In this document: one piece after another, positions 11,950 through 22,939 of the stretch | Layout of the letters: every line of letters begins with the position of its first letter | Position numbering within the stretch: position 1 is the stretch's first letter | Assembly: GCA_032158125.1 (NCBI GenBank) | Contig: JASKOT010000013.1 | Coordinates: 124,001 to 188,000 of the forward strand | Source of the DNA: Papiliotrema nemorosa | Lineage: Eukaryota > Basidiomycota > Tremellomycetes > Tremellales > Rhynchogastremaceae | DNA length: 64,000 nt | Direction of reading: 5' to 3' | Position numbers and translations under genes: made by a program | Notes under the pieces: model-generated | Told to the model about the DNA's origin: nothing | What the model saw: the letters and a program-made list of their open reading frames with translations, nothing else | Database searches by the model: none

Positions 11950-14142
11950 ATGCACCCTGAGCGAAATGGTAGTATTTCTAGCTCTACAGTCGGTCCTATC
12001 AGTATCACCCAAGACTCAAACAACATCCTCGACACTGAACTCGAAAAGGAAAAACGCGGAAAGTCAGACCACACCTACGAGCACACTGCTAAACCTTCTG
12101 GACCGACTGAAACTGCTGCGTTGAGAATGTCACACGACGACATGGTCAAATCGGCTACGGAACCGCTCCCCCACCCGGTCAACCCTTTGGGTCTACACCT
12201 GCTGTCACACCCCTCGAGAGGTCGTGGCGTGTTCACGGACAAGGACATCCCCGCTGGAACTCTGCTAGAGGAATCACCAGTCTTGCTGCTCAGTAAGCAG
12301 GAATGGGAAGGTGGACGGATGAACGATACCATTCTGGGGGAATATGGCTTTTGCTGGCCTAATGGAGGTATGGCCATAGCTTTGGGACTGGGTAAGTCCA
12401 GTTATATCTTCTGGATAACTCCTTACATTCAGCGTCGCTTTTCAACCACTCGTCACAGCCGAATGTCAACTTTATACGGAACACCAAAGACAAGACAATT
12501 GCGTTCCGAACAGTCAAGAGCATCAGAGCAGGGGAGGAGCTGTGTATCTGCTATGCGGCAGACGAATCGAAGCTTTGGTTTGTGGACTCGACAACGTCTT
12601 CAAGAGCCACAGAGTCAAAAATGAATGGGGCGGACGATGAGGACGAGCATGAAACGTTTCCTAATGTTGATCCCGATGATCTCTATGACATTGATGAAGT
12701 GATGGCGAGGAAGGAATCTCGGAGGAGAAAGCTAAAGGAGGATATCAAACTGCGGAACGTGAATGGGCCAGGTCGATCTCCCGACAGGACTGAAAGAAAC
12801 GCGCGGAATCCAGCTGAGCATGCGCAGCCCTCGCAACATGGTGATACCGTTATACTTTCGCCCAAACCCGTCCATTTCTCCTTGCGATCGAGCGATACTA
12901 CTCCACTTCCGGCTGTTGCGCCAATCGGCGACCTACCTCCACCACTGCATTCCACTCCAACTCCTTCGCCCAATACGCCTCCGAATGTGGGACAGGCGCA
13001 GCTCGTTCCAGAGTTACCTTGGGACGAGTCATTCTGGACCTCGAAGGCGGGTCGCAAAGTGAATTTAGACCATCAAGCAGAAGAGGAGTGCTTGCGTGTA
13101 CTCGGACCGGGAGAACGTGAGGAACAAGAGGTGGACCATGGGCTCAGTGAGTTGCTGCGAGTAACGCAGACTGACCTGCAGTGGATGTTTGGGTTGTTGA
13201 CATACCACAACCGCAACTGACTCGGGAAGTTTTGGCGTTCGTGTATTTCCAATATCTACTGAATGATGCTGACTCGAAAGATTCACCAAGGAGCTTGATC
13301 TCCACGAACCCTCTATGAAGCACCTTAAAAGGGTGACACGCAAGCTGAATCCCGAAACGAATATGGAGGAAACTGCCATGGCTCTGTGTACCAGAAGCTT
13401 ATACACTGGCGACGAACTACGCGACCTCATGCGGTCTTTCCATCCTAAACTTGAGACCCTCTCACCTCGGATATTTGCTGTGCCCCGTTCATCGGCTCGC
13501 GGGCAAGAAGAGTCCAAGGAGAAGAACCGCATCTGGCCGGTCAATATCACGCCAATCGTTCAGAAACCATCATCATCGACAGAATGGACGCCAGCGCGTC
13601 GCGAGTGGGTCAAGGCAGGAGTTGAACGGGTTTTAGCTCTCGCGTTGGACGCGAAGAAGAGGGGTGAAGTCCCAGTCGGCGTATATTGCGCGAGCCCCCC
13701 CAGCATGTTCTGGCCGAACAACGATGGTTTCATACCCCCAACTGAGGGCCTGCGAGCTCAATCGACAGACACAAGAGTGTCGGCAAGTCATCCGTTACGA
13801 CACGCTGTGCTCAATTGCGTTCGGTGCGTGGCGCATCTGCGAACTATACCGCCATTCAGCACGGCCATACCGACAAGGAACGGGTCAGACTACCTCTTGA
13901 CATCTTTGACATTGTTCATCACGCATGAGCCTTGTGTCATGTGCAGCATGGCTCTACTACACAGCAGAGTGCGCGAGGTTGTGTATATTTTCCCTGCGAA
14001 GAGGGGAGGAGGGTTTGAAGGGGTGATGGGAATTCATGGTAGGAAAGACCTGAATCACCGATACGAAGTGTGGAAGTACACGGGAAGCGTGGACCAGACG
14101 ACCAGGGAGGCTCTAGTCTTGGATGACGGGATAGCTGTATAA
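11950..14142 (+). CDS. SET domain protein fused to tRNA adenosine deaminase subunit Tad3
   Basis: Exons 11950-12391, 12433-13146, 13182-13242 and 13281-14142 splice in frame to 692 residues. The N-terminal part is a SET methyltransferase-like domain: [17 protein letters not shown], then [13 protein letters not shown] and GEELCICYA, the usual NHS-x-x-PN and GEE-x-x-x-x-Y motifs. After a charged, Pro-rich linker the protein reads [13 protein letters not shown] and [12 protein letters not shown], both typical of Tad3/ADAT3. It ends with a deaminase domain carrying HAV in place of the catalytic HAE, plus [15 protein letters not shown] and LNHRYEVW. Tad3 is the structural partner of Tad2, which makes inosine at tRNA position 34. 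No stop or separate start lies between the halves. The upstream start is uncertain (12127 is an alternative). Confidence 0.75.
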
Positions 14143-14545
14143 TATACTGTCCTCATATTGTACCATCTACACTGCACATATACAGACATGGCAAAGGACA
14201 ATTCTCGCATCAGCATGCGACGAGATATGAGTGTGCCACACAGCCTGCGATCGCAGACGGCGTTTCGGAATTATAATCCTACCAATTTGATGCGAAATCG
14301 CCACCCAATTTCGTTGAATCTGCCCGCGGTGTACGCCGCCTTTGCCCCCTCTGGCTCCCGCGTGAAGTTCGACATTGCTGGATAGCATAGAGCAACTCAC
14401 CTATAGCCTCAACACCCCCATCTTTGTACGTCGTGATCGCGTCAGAACGGGTAGAAAAGAGGACAGCATACTCATATTCAGTTCATTCGACACTCTCGAT
14501 CGTAAATCGACATTGTCGAAATCGAAAACCTCTTAAATCTTCAAA
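14143..14545. other. Intergenic upstream of RPS29
   Basis: Probable promoter and 5' UTR of the ribosomal protein gene. No coding content recognised. Confidence 0.55.
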
Positions 14546-15390
14546 ATGTGAGTAATCGCGGAACGCAGGTCTTGGTAGACTTACGCTGATGAAACAGGGC
14601 TCACTCTAACGTTTGGTTCTCCCGGTAAGCGTTTTTCTACATTCGACTGGATTGCGAGACAAGTGTGGGCTTTCTTTGGGGATGAAGATTCGGGCGTGAA
14701 TTTTCAGGGATGAAAGGGTGGATCTGCAGTGCAGCAAAGTGGACCAGGCAGGATGTCAGACCGTATGGGATAGAAGACAGCGCGGCGATTGCATAGGGAA
14801 CAGCGCACGGCTTCAGTTGAAGAAGGAGCCACGAGTGAAGTGGTGAGGGGGCAAAGATGGCAAAGCGACATTCAGTCGCGCAGAGTCAACATCGCTCAAT
14901 ATCACCTTGTCGCCCAGGCGAGTAAGGCTGGAGGACTGGTGGACGCGGGAATGGAATGGAAGGGGGACGGCATTTCTAGACTCTGCTATTGGGAGCCGGA
15001 AGGATGGTGGCTGATCAGTCTAGACCCCGAAACTACGGAAAGGGTTCTCGACAATGCCGAGTCTGTGCTCACCAGGCCGGTCTCATCCGGTAAGTCTAGT
15101 CGTATTCACTATTATGAGCTTGATGCTGACGTTTGCAGAAAGTGGTACGTGGCGTGCATGGATATTCTTTCGACAAGTGGCTGATTTTTAGGGGTCTTGA
15201 CATGTGCCGACAGTGCTTCCGAGAGAAGGTGAGCTATCTGCACATTGCACCTGAAATGAATGTTCTAATGTTATAGTCTGCTGCCATCGGATTCACCAAG
15301 GTTAGTCGCCTGTTCAATCCGAATCTCCGCCCAAGCTACAGCTGGATCCTTGTTGCATAGTCATCAGCTACTGACGTTTAGAACAACTAG
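14546..15390 (+). CDS. RPS29: 40S ribosomal protein uS14 (Rps29)
   Basis: Seven coding pieces splice to a 56-residue protein: 14546-14547, 14598-14624, 15024-15089, 15139-15144, 15192-15228, 15277-15300 and 15382-15390. The product starts [20 protein letters not shown] and continues [15 protein letters not shown] and [18 protein letters not shown]. It has the family's length and its two CxxC zinc-binding pairs. uS14 sits in the head of the 40S subunit. The start codon itself is split by an intron (AT|G). One internal exon is only 6 nt (15139-15144) and supplies Lys and the first two bases of Trp; skipping it would delete KW from a conserved RKxGL motif. The second intron (14625-15023, 399 nt) is far longer than any other here. 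Confidence 0.9.
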
Positions 15391-16334
15391 AATGTTTTGA
15401 TGGATCTCGAGAGCTGTAGATTGGGTAGCAGGGTCTGTACTTCCAGTGATGATATTCATCAGCATCCACCACCCTGTCACCATGGGTTTTGCGCTTCGAA
15501 GTGACATCTTGAGCATCAGCTAATCTGAATCCCTCAGTCTCTCTTCTACTGGTTGATCCACTTGAGCCCTGATGTATCCTCTGTCTAACCTCAGTGCACT
15601 TCTTCACGGGCTTTGAACCTATTCTGCGCTCACTTGTTGCTGCCATATGCTCGTGGTCACCCTATTGTCCTCGCTGAGCGGGATCAAATTATTTCGTTTC
15701 GTTGCGCGTGCTTTGAATTTCTTATCAGATCTCTCTGCACCCAAACTGCTACCTGCACCAACCCCGAATCCATCACGTAGAGCAAAGGTTCCTTATACTT
15801 CTTTGTTGTATTAAATCGCATCCACACCAAAAAGAGTCGACCAAAATCAGGCTTCAGACTTCACAGTCTCCAACGAACAAAAACCATCCGATTTAGGTGA
15901 GTCGTGAAGGATTCCATAAATTTCCACGTTGCCCTTCGACGCCCTTTTACAAAATTCCTGCTCGAGCCATAGGCTGACCCAGTCTCTCTGCCATCTCCAT
16001 TCGTCCTCGTCAATCTCACAAACACATCACCTTTGTTTCCATTTCGGCTCGCCATACCGTGCTCGACCGTCCTGTCCGTGTTGTACCGGCTCGTTTCGTC
16101 TTTGGTTTGTCGGAAAATCTAGTTTGGACGGTATACGCTCCTTTGATCAAGCATCATCTCGACCAATCTCTCCGACTCGCCTGGGGACTATAAGGTGAGC
16201 TTTCAATCCTCTTCATGGACCGCCGAATCCCACAAACCTGCCTGCCTCCACACGTCCGGGTTCCAAGACATTGGTCCTTAGTAATGTGTGCAGTGAGATT
16301 CTCGCGACGATTCTGGAATCTACCCACCTACACC
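15391..16334. other. Intergenic / 5' UTR of the PUF gene
   Basis: Nearly 1 kb, pyrimidine-rich toward the right, probably promoter and long leader of the PUF gene. A GTGAGC at 16195 could be the donor of a 5' UTR intron. No coding sequence recognised. Confidence 0.5.
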
Positions 16335-19296
16335 ATGACGACCGCTACTTCTCCTCTGCAGTTTACCGGACTCATCTCGACTCACAGTGACCCCGAAGTC
16401 CGAAAGAGCGCTGCGGCTGACAAGGCCAACGGACACGAGGCATTGGATTTGGCCGAAAATCCAGATTCAGCCGCCCAGAACGCCGAGGTACGCTCGAGCC
16501 CATGTCTGAGCCGAGTAATCAAATGGCTGATGATGTAGCGACTCGAGGCTAAACGAGCTGCCAACGAAAGAGCTCGACTCGCCCAGCGTGCTAGATTCGA
16601 GGAACAAATGCGACAGTTGGAGGCAGACCACATGGCCGAAGAAGCTCAGATCGCCAAGTCCAATTCACCAACCCCCGTCAATGGCAACACCACTTCTGCG
16701 CCTACCACCCCACCGGGAGGCGCGAACGGTCATGCTCTCCCCAGTGAGAAACCTGCGCCCATCGGACAAGGAAGGGAATTGGCGAATGGTGCAAAGAGCA
16801 TGCCCGCCAGCCGAAGAACCAGCGGGTATGGAGGAACTTTTGGCATGGAGAAGTTGAGCTTGAGCGTCATGGAGCCTGCTCAGGGCAAGTCCTGGGCCGA
16901 CGACGAGGATGTTGATGCCGAGGGTGCTCAGAGTGAGCTTTATTGAGACAAACTCATGTGAATTGGCTGATTCGTAGATTCGGTCAAATATCTCGCACTC
17001 AACGACGATGATCCGTTCCCGGGAATCCCCAAGACTGAGAGCAAGGTGTGTATAGCACGTCTTCATTCTTGAAGAGAGATTTATTGACAAAACAGCGTCT
17101 ATCAGCCGCTTCTGCCGCTCTTGATCTTGCTCCCCTCTCGCAAACCCCGCCTCGAGCTTTCGGCTCTCGACCCTTTGACACTGGACTGAAGACATCCGAA
17201 TGGCCTCAGTTCGGCGCCAACCCGTTGACTTCGCCACGACCTCAGCAAGAAGACGCCACAGCGACCCGAAAGACCAGTCCTACTGGAATGGCAGACTCCA
17301 TCGCTTCGCTTCCTGCTATTCCAAGCAAGTCAGTCCCGGGAACGCCTTTCGGCCTGAACGGTCCCATGGGCAACGGAACCCGAACGGGTACATCTCCCAA
17401 TGTCACCGATGGGCTCAACCAGGGTCAACGAGGCTACTCGAACCCGGACCTGGCACGAGCATTCGGCAAGCCTCAAGGATACCAAATGGAGCAGCCTCGA
17501 CCATACGGTGGCGATCCATTGTACAGCATGTTCAACCCCGGTTCAGGTCCAATGAACGGTCCAGGCGGTCACTTCAGCCACCAAGCTGCAGCTCCATACG
17601 ACCCGTACGGTTTCGAGGACGATGGATATGGATCCGGTGCTCTTTACCCTGGAGGCGCGATGGGTCTGAAGAACAAGCGGGCTGAGACTGACCGAGAATG
17701 TGAGTCGCAACGATCAATGCGTGCTGATGCTAGTCAACCGTTTCTCGGGTGTTCGAATCGAGGATCTGCAAGGCGAGCTGCTGAACCTCTGCAAGGACCA
17801 ACATGGTTGTCGATACCTGCAGAAGAAGCTGGAAGAAGGCGAGGCTGCTCATCGAGATATGATCTTCCACGAGACGTACGGTCACTTCCCGGAGCTCATG
17901 ATCGATCCATTCGGCAACTACCTCTGTCAAAAGCTTCTCGAGTACTCGACCGAGGAGCAACGATCCGCCATCATCGAATCTGTTGCTGGAGATCTCGTTG
18001 GCATCAGTTTGAACATGCACGGTACTCGAGCTGTTCAAAAGATGGTCGACTTCCTTGCTCAACCTCGACAACAGAAGCAGATCCGAACCTTGATCTACGC
18101 CCTCAGCATGAACGTTGTCGCTTTGATCAAGGATTTGAACGGGAACCATGTTATTCAGAAATGTCTCAACAAGCTCATCCCAGACGACAACCAGTTCATC
18201 TACAACGCCATCGCTGCCAACCTGATCGAAGTTGCCACTCACCGACACGGATGCTGTGTCTTGCAGCGATCTATCGACCATGCCAGCCCTGCTCAACGGG
18301 TTCAGCTTGTCACAGAGATCATCTTCAACTCGCTCTACCTTGTTCAAGACCCCTTTGGCAACTATGTCATCCAGTACATTCTCGACTTGAACGATGCTCG
18401 ATTTTCAGAACCGCTCATCAGGACCTTTATCGGTAATGTCTGCTCGTTGTCCGTGCAAAAGTAAGTGCCTCGTCACATTTCGCTTGTTCGTGTGTTGACA
18501 AGTAGATTCTCGTCCAACGTCGTCGAGAAGTGCATCCGAGTCGCTGACCCGGAAATTCGAAAGGTCCTTGTCGGCGAGGTCCTCAACCGATCTCGACTGG
18601 AGAAGTTGCTCCGAGACAGCTATGGAAATTACGTTATCCAGACTATTCTGGATTACTGTGATGCCAATCAAAGACTGCTCGTGAGCTTAGACTCATATGC
18701 GATTCCGCGCTGGATGCTTACGACTCCAGCTTATAGAGGCGATCCGACCCATCTTGCCTTCGATCCGAAATACCCCGTATGGTAAACGAATTCAGTCGAA
18801 GCTTGCTAGGGAAGATTCGTCATTCTCTTACGGTCCAGGCTTTGGTGGGGATCGAGGTGGGCGAGGCGGCTACCGAGGCGGAGGAGGAATGCAGCGACAC
18901 TTGGGACGACCTCAATTGCAGCACATCAACGCTTTGTCCGAGGTATACGGCTCGCAAGGTCACTACATCCCTCAAGGTAACCACTACATGCCCCACGGCG
19001 GTCACCCTGGTCAGTTCAGAGACATGCCGACTCACACTGGCGTCGCCTACCACGCTCCGGGACCAGATGGTCAGCCTTGGTTGCACCTCCGTGGTCCTGG
19101 TGGAGGACCTGCTCCCAACTGGAATGTGCCCGGTAACGAGGGCATGCCCATGTCAGATGGATCTCTTTCTGCTGAAGCCACTGGACAAGTTCTGCCAGAC
19201 AGCATCCCCGCCAATGGTCAAGTCTGGAACACCGATCCGAACCAGTACTACGCTCAGCAGCCCCCTCACCCTCACCACGCTCACGCGATGATATAG
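16335..19296 (+). CDS. Pumilio-family (PUF) RNA-binding protein, Puf4/Mpt5-like
   Basis: Exons 16335-16487, 16539-16932, 16978-17045, 17096-17699, 17734-18460, 18506-18680 and 18730-19296 join in frame to 895 residues. The N-terminal half is disordered, rich in Pro, Gly and Asn, with a short basic coiled region (RLEAKRAANERARLAQRAR). The Pumilio domain fills the middle: repeats with the RNA-contact triplets are visible as HGCRYLQKKL, FGNYLCQKLL, HGTRAVQKMV, NGNHVIQKCL, HGCCVLQRSI, FGNYVIQYIL, SSNVVEKCI and YGNYVIQTIL, that is, eight repeats. PUF proteins bind 3' UTR elements and control mRNA decay and translation in the cytoplasm. The tail is Gly/His/Pro-rich with an RGG-like stretch (GGRGGYRGGGG). 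Puf4/Mpt5 type is my best guess. Confidence 0.92.
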
Positions 19297-19838
19297 ATTG
19301 GTAAAATCATCACATCGAAATATACCCCACATCTTTGGCTCGCTGTAGATGTTGTGCATAGAAAGGAAAGAAATCAACTGGAATCGCAACGAAGAGGAGG
19401 AAATTTGGGTCGAACACAACACATCTCACATTCTTTAATTTTACGGAAACTCCCATCAAAGTATCGGAAAAAAATTGGAACTTGGAAATCCCTTTGTGGG
19501 GTTGCGGAGGAGAAGAGAAAAGAAACCTGTAGAATGTGTAGCAACATTTGCGTCTGCATATAAAGGGGAAAGTGTAGGCTGGGAAGGAGAAAGGGTTGGA
19601 AAGATTGTTTTGTTTGTGTTTGCTTTGGAGATTGCTCTTCTTTCTTATTGTAAAAAACAAAATTGGGCGGAAGTGGGTAGTTCAGAGGAGTGCGGTGTGT
19701 GTGTGTATATGGAGAGATACAGTGAGATGAAAGATGTTCTTTGTTCCCTCTCTTCACTGTATGCATTTGCGGTCAGCATCCCATTTGTGAATATTCTGCT
19801 CGTCGCTTCTTACTCGACTCTATGGTGGACTCTGATCT
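19297..19838. other. Intergenic, convergent 3' ends of PUF gene and ARG2
   Basis: A/T-richer region holding the 3' UTRs of two converging genes. It contains a short GTGTGTGTGTATAT tract near 19697. No gene supported. Confidence 0.55.
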
Positions 19839-22082
19839 CTACTGCCAAGAACTCTTGATACCCTCCACTACTGGCGCCCAACGCTCTAATCTCCCTCTCT
19901 CCTCCGCTTCCACCATGCGTAACAAGCTTCCACCGCCAAACTCTCTCCCTTCTTCCCTCGCTTTAGCGCGAATACGTTCTTCCGCATCGCACCAAAACAT
20001 CTTCCACCCTTTCTTCCTGTCTACCGCTGGCTCATCTCCAGGCTGCAAAGCACCTTCCTGCGTCGTGACGAGCGGCAAAGTAGGCGGTAACCAGACGAAA
20101 CCATTGCTTCGCTCAAAGTACCACTTGTTGACTGGATTATCTGCCCGACTCCTCCATACCAGATCTTTACCTCTTCCTATACCTGATAAGCTTCCCTCTG
20201 AAGGATTCGCAGCATCCAGTAGACCCAAACCATACGTTTCATCACGTAGTGCGACCCACAGGAAATCGACAGTTCCATCACCTTGATTACTGGGTAGCAC
20301 CGCGAATTTGTCCAGATAACATATGCCTTCGGGATGCGAGGATGAGCGGCCTTCTTTGGTGCATACCGCTGCACCCGCATAGTCGCCTATGACAATGACA
20401 AAGTCGAGGTCTGCCTCCAATCGACGCCAGAAACGCGGCGCATCGAGAGTGCGGCGAAAACTCGTTTCAAGGAGACTTTGGAGTTTCGTCTTGTCCACTT
20501 CGGATAGCGACCGGTAGATCTTGACGGGTTGTCCGCGTCGAATCAGAGTAGGCGTGTCCCTCGTGATACCATTCTCGGATTGCGTAAGAAGGGAGTGAGG
20601 TAGAGATGCCGAATGAGCGGGTTTGTTGGTGATTAGGTTGGCAATGAGGGCCGCAGGGGATCGGTGTGAGACGATCAGTGCACTAGCTTCTTTCGGCATG
20701 TGTCGAAGGCAGTTGTTGGCGACTGATAGATTGGATAAAGCGGTGGGGTGAGTGTGATACCATGATGGGAGAAAAGTATCGCGAATAAAGGAGAACTCCG
20801 AGGCGAGATTGATCGATAGATGAGGCATTCCCGAACGAGCGTAAGAAGGGATCCCGCCTTCTCGGTTGATGATCAGCAACCGCATGGGTGTCAGGTCGAG
20901 CCCTCGGACCGTGGGTGTCGATGGTGTAGAAATGCTCGACATGGCTCGGGCGAGGGAGTGAAGAACAGGATTCGCTCCTACCCGCCGCGCACGACAATTG
21001 GCGTCCAAGGCGACTGGGAGTAAAACTGGTATCTCCCCTTCTTCCACTGCACGGCGTACATGATCCAATCCTTCTTCTTCGACAAAGACTCCCTGTCCAT
21101 TCGCTATCTCGTCCTCAGAGACCTCTGCGACTCGCGCCACCGTAGCTAAGACTGGTCGGGCAGGTGCTCGATGACGATTGAGGAAAGAAACCATTCGCTC
21201 AACATCACGAAGCATCAGAGTTCGCTGGCGTTGGGCTGCAACATGATCATGAGGTTCGATAGCGGGAATGTCATCCCTGTCCACCACGATGACGGAAACC
21301 AGACCCAGTCTCTGTAGTTGTGCCATGCCTCGCGCAACGGAGTTGAGCTGGATATCCGTGAAGGGCCCTTGAATCTTGACTAATGCTGTTCGTCGAACCC
21401 GCGGGTTGAGCAATGAAGTGACGAGGGAATTAGGTGCAGCTTTGGCAGGCCGAGGAGTTGTCGGAGGAGCGATAGGTTCCGGAAGGACAGTGAATACGGG
21501 GAGAGCGGCTGTCTCGTGAGGGATGTCGGATGCTGGCGTAGGGGCAGGATCAGGAGCGAAGGACGACAAGTAGGATTTCGAGTCCCGCATAGAGGGTGAC
21601 GCTTGCAAGATGGAAAGGATAAAGTCCTGTACGTTGTCAGCTATGTAGGCTACTAAGTGCGACGGAGTGATATTACATTATTCTCCTCATTGTCCAGAGC
21701 CGTGGGATCATCAGGCAGATCATGGTATGGGCGGAACTAGGATATCAGCACGGTGCGAGATGATAAGCACTAGAATGTACCTGGACGAAGGGGCGGGTGA
21801 GCCGCCTGGATGATACTAGTGGTATTGGAGGCTTCCATGGTCCTCCAAGAGCCCTCATTGTATCGGGTGCAGACGCTGACCCTTGACTCGAAGCAATGGA
21901 TGGTTTGAAGGGTCGAGTGTAACTAGCTCGTCGCGAGTCGACTTCGCTTTGGTCAACCTCCACCTCCTGTCAAGGCCTCTCTGTCTATGAGGTGAGATCA
22001 CACTCTGCTCAACAGTTTCGCCGACTACTTCCGCGACCGTAGCTATGTAGATCGGATGATTCCATGAGTCCCGAGGTTTCAT
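19839..22082 (-). CDS. ARG2: Mitochondrial N-acetylglutamate synthase (amino-acid N-acetyltransferase)
   Basis: Exons 22082-22029, 21966-21781, 21736-21677 and 21626-19839 splice in frame to about 695 residues. The enzyme makes N-acetylglutamate from acetyl-CoA and glutamate, the first step of arginine synthesis, in the mitochondrial matrix. Family hallmarks are [20 protein letters not shown] near the start, an amino-acid-kinase-like middle domain ([20 protein letters not shown]), and a C-terminal GNAT domain with [20 protein letters not shown] and [19 protein letters not shown]. The first exon ([18 protein letters not shown]) is chosen because its phase fits; it is the weakest part. ARG4 and ARG3 lie 11 and 16 kb away on the same strand. 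Confidence 0.88.
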
Positions 22083-22231
22083 TTAGTGATGATCGATGCA
22101 TGAGAGTCATGGGTATACATAGAGAATCGTGATTGCTATCCCTCATCCGCTCCACACTTTCCAACTTTGTAATGCAGCCCGTCCCATATGCGCCCTACAT
22201 AGGTCGACGCGTAGCGATCGACCAGGGGCCA

Positions 22232-22712
22232 TTATATCCTGGCTGAGCCTCCTCGAAGAGCGAGGACAAGATGGATCGCTGCTCCTGCTTGAATCTTGTA
22301 GTCTTGGATAGTCTTGTCATCCGCCCTGTTCGTCAGCGTCGAGAAACTTCGCAGACAGGAGCGGGCAGTAACCCGTCTCTCAAAGCTGGGACAGAGAACA
22401 GGATGGACTGGACGGGCGGACGTACATGGCTTTACCACCGTAAATCAATCTCTGTTGGACAGGGGGAATACCCGCCTTCTCCTCAACTCTCTCTTTGACT
22501 TTTGAGATCTAGAAGCGTCAGATTTGTTGCCTCCATGAGCTCTCGATAGCTCACAGCCCATTCTGGTTGGACGTCGATCTCGACCTAGACCATCAGCGAT
22601 AGGCCGAGGGATGGAGTGTATGATCGGACCTCTTTCCCTGTTAATGTCTGGAGGATCAGCTCATCGATCGCCAAGTAGCAAGGGCTCAGCGCACCTTGAC
22701 TTTAACCAACAT
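22232..22712 (-). CDS. RUB1: NEDD8 / Rub1 ubiquitin-like modifier
   Basis: Five small exons (22712-22695, 22647-22630, 22584-22555, 22508-22426 and 22325-22232) splice to 80 residues. The product reads [20 protein letters not shown], then [28 protein letters not shown] and [13 protein letters not shown], and ends [10 protein letters not shown]. It is colinear with NEDD8 over all 76 residues. The four residues after the Gly-Gly must be removed by a hydrolase (Yuh1 type) before the protein can be attached to cullins. Exons of 18, 18 and 30 nt are unusually small. It is divergent from the long unknown gene on its right with 227 nt between the start codons. Confidence 0.92.
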
Positions 22713-22939
22713 CTTGCCGACTTGTGAGCTACTCTAATCTTCTATGTCGGTGAGAGAGTTTGAGTGAACGAGAGACACATGAGTGATACAGTCAGCCTTG
22801 GGAGGTGGAATCGCGGAGATTAAGGGCATCTCCGGGAGAGGCGAGGGACCGCTTTGATCACCTTCCTTGTGTCTCTGTGAGTCCCCTACATACCTCATGT
22901 ATTGACAAAATCGCCAAAACCTTTCATCGAACACGCACA

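Noticed and set aside
13156..13176. A 21-nt GT-AG intron inside the SET/Tad3 gene
   Set aside because: It does not change the frame and would leave a stop. The 35-nt intron with a GTGAGT donor (13147-13181) fits.
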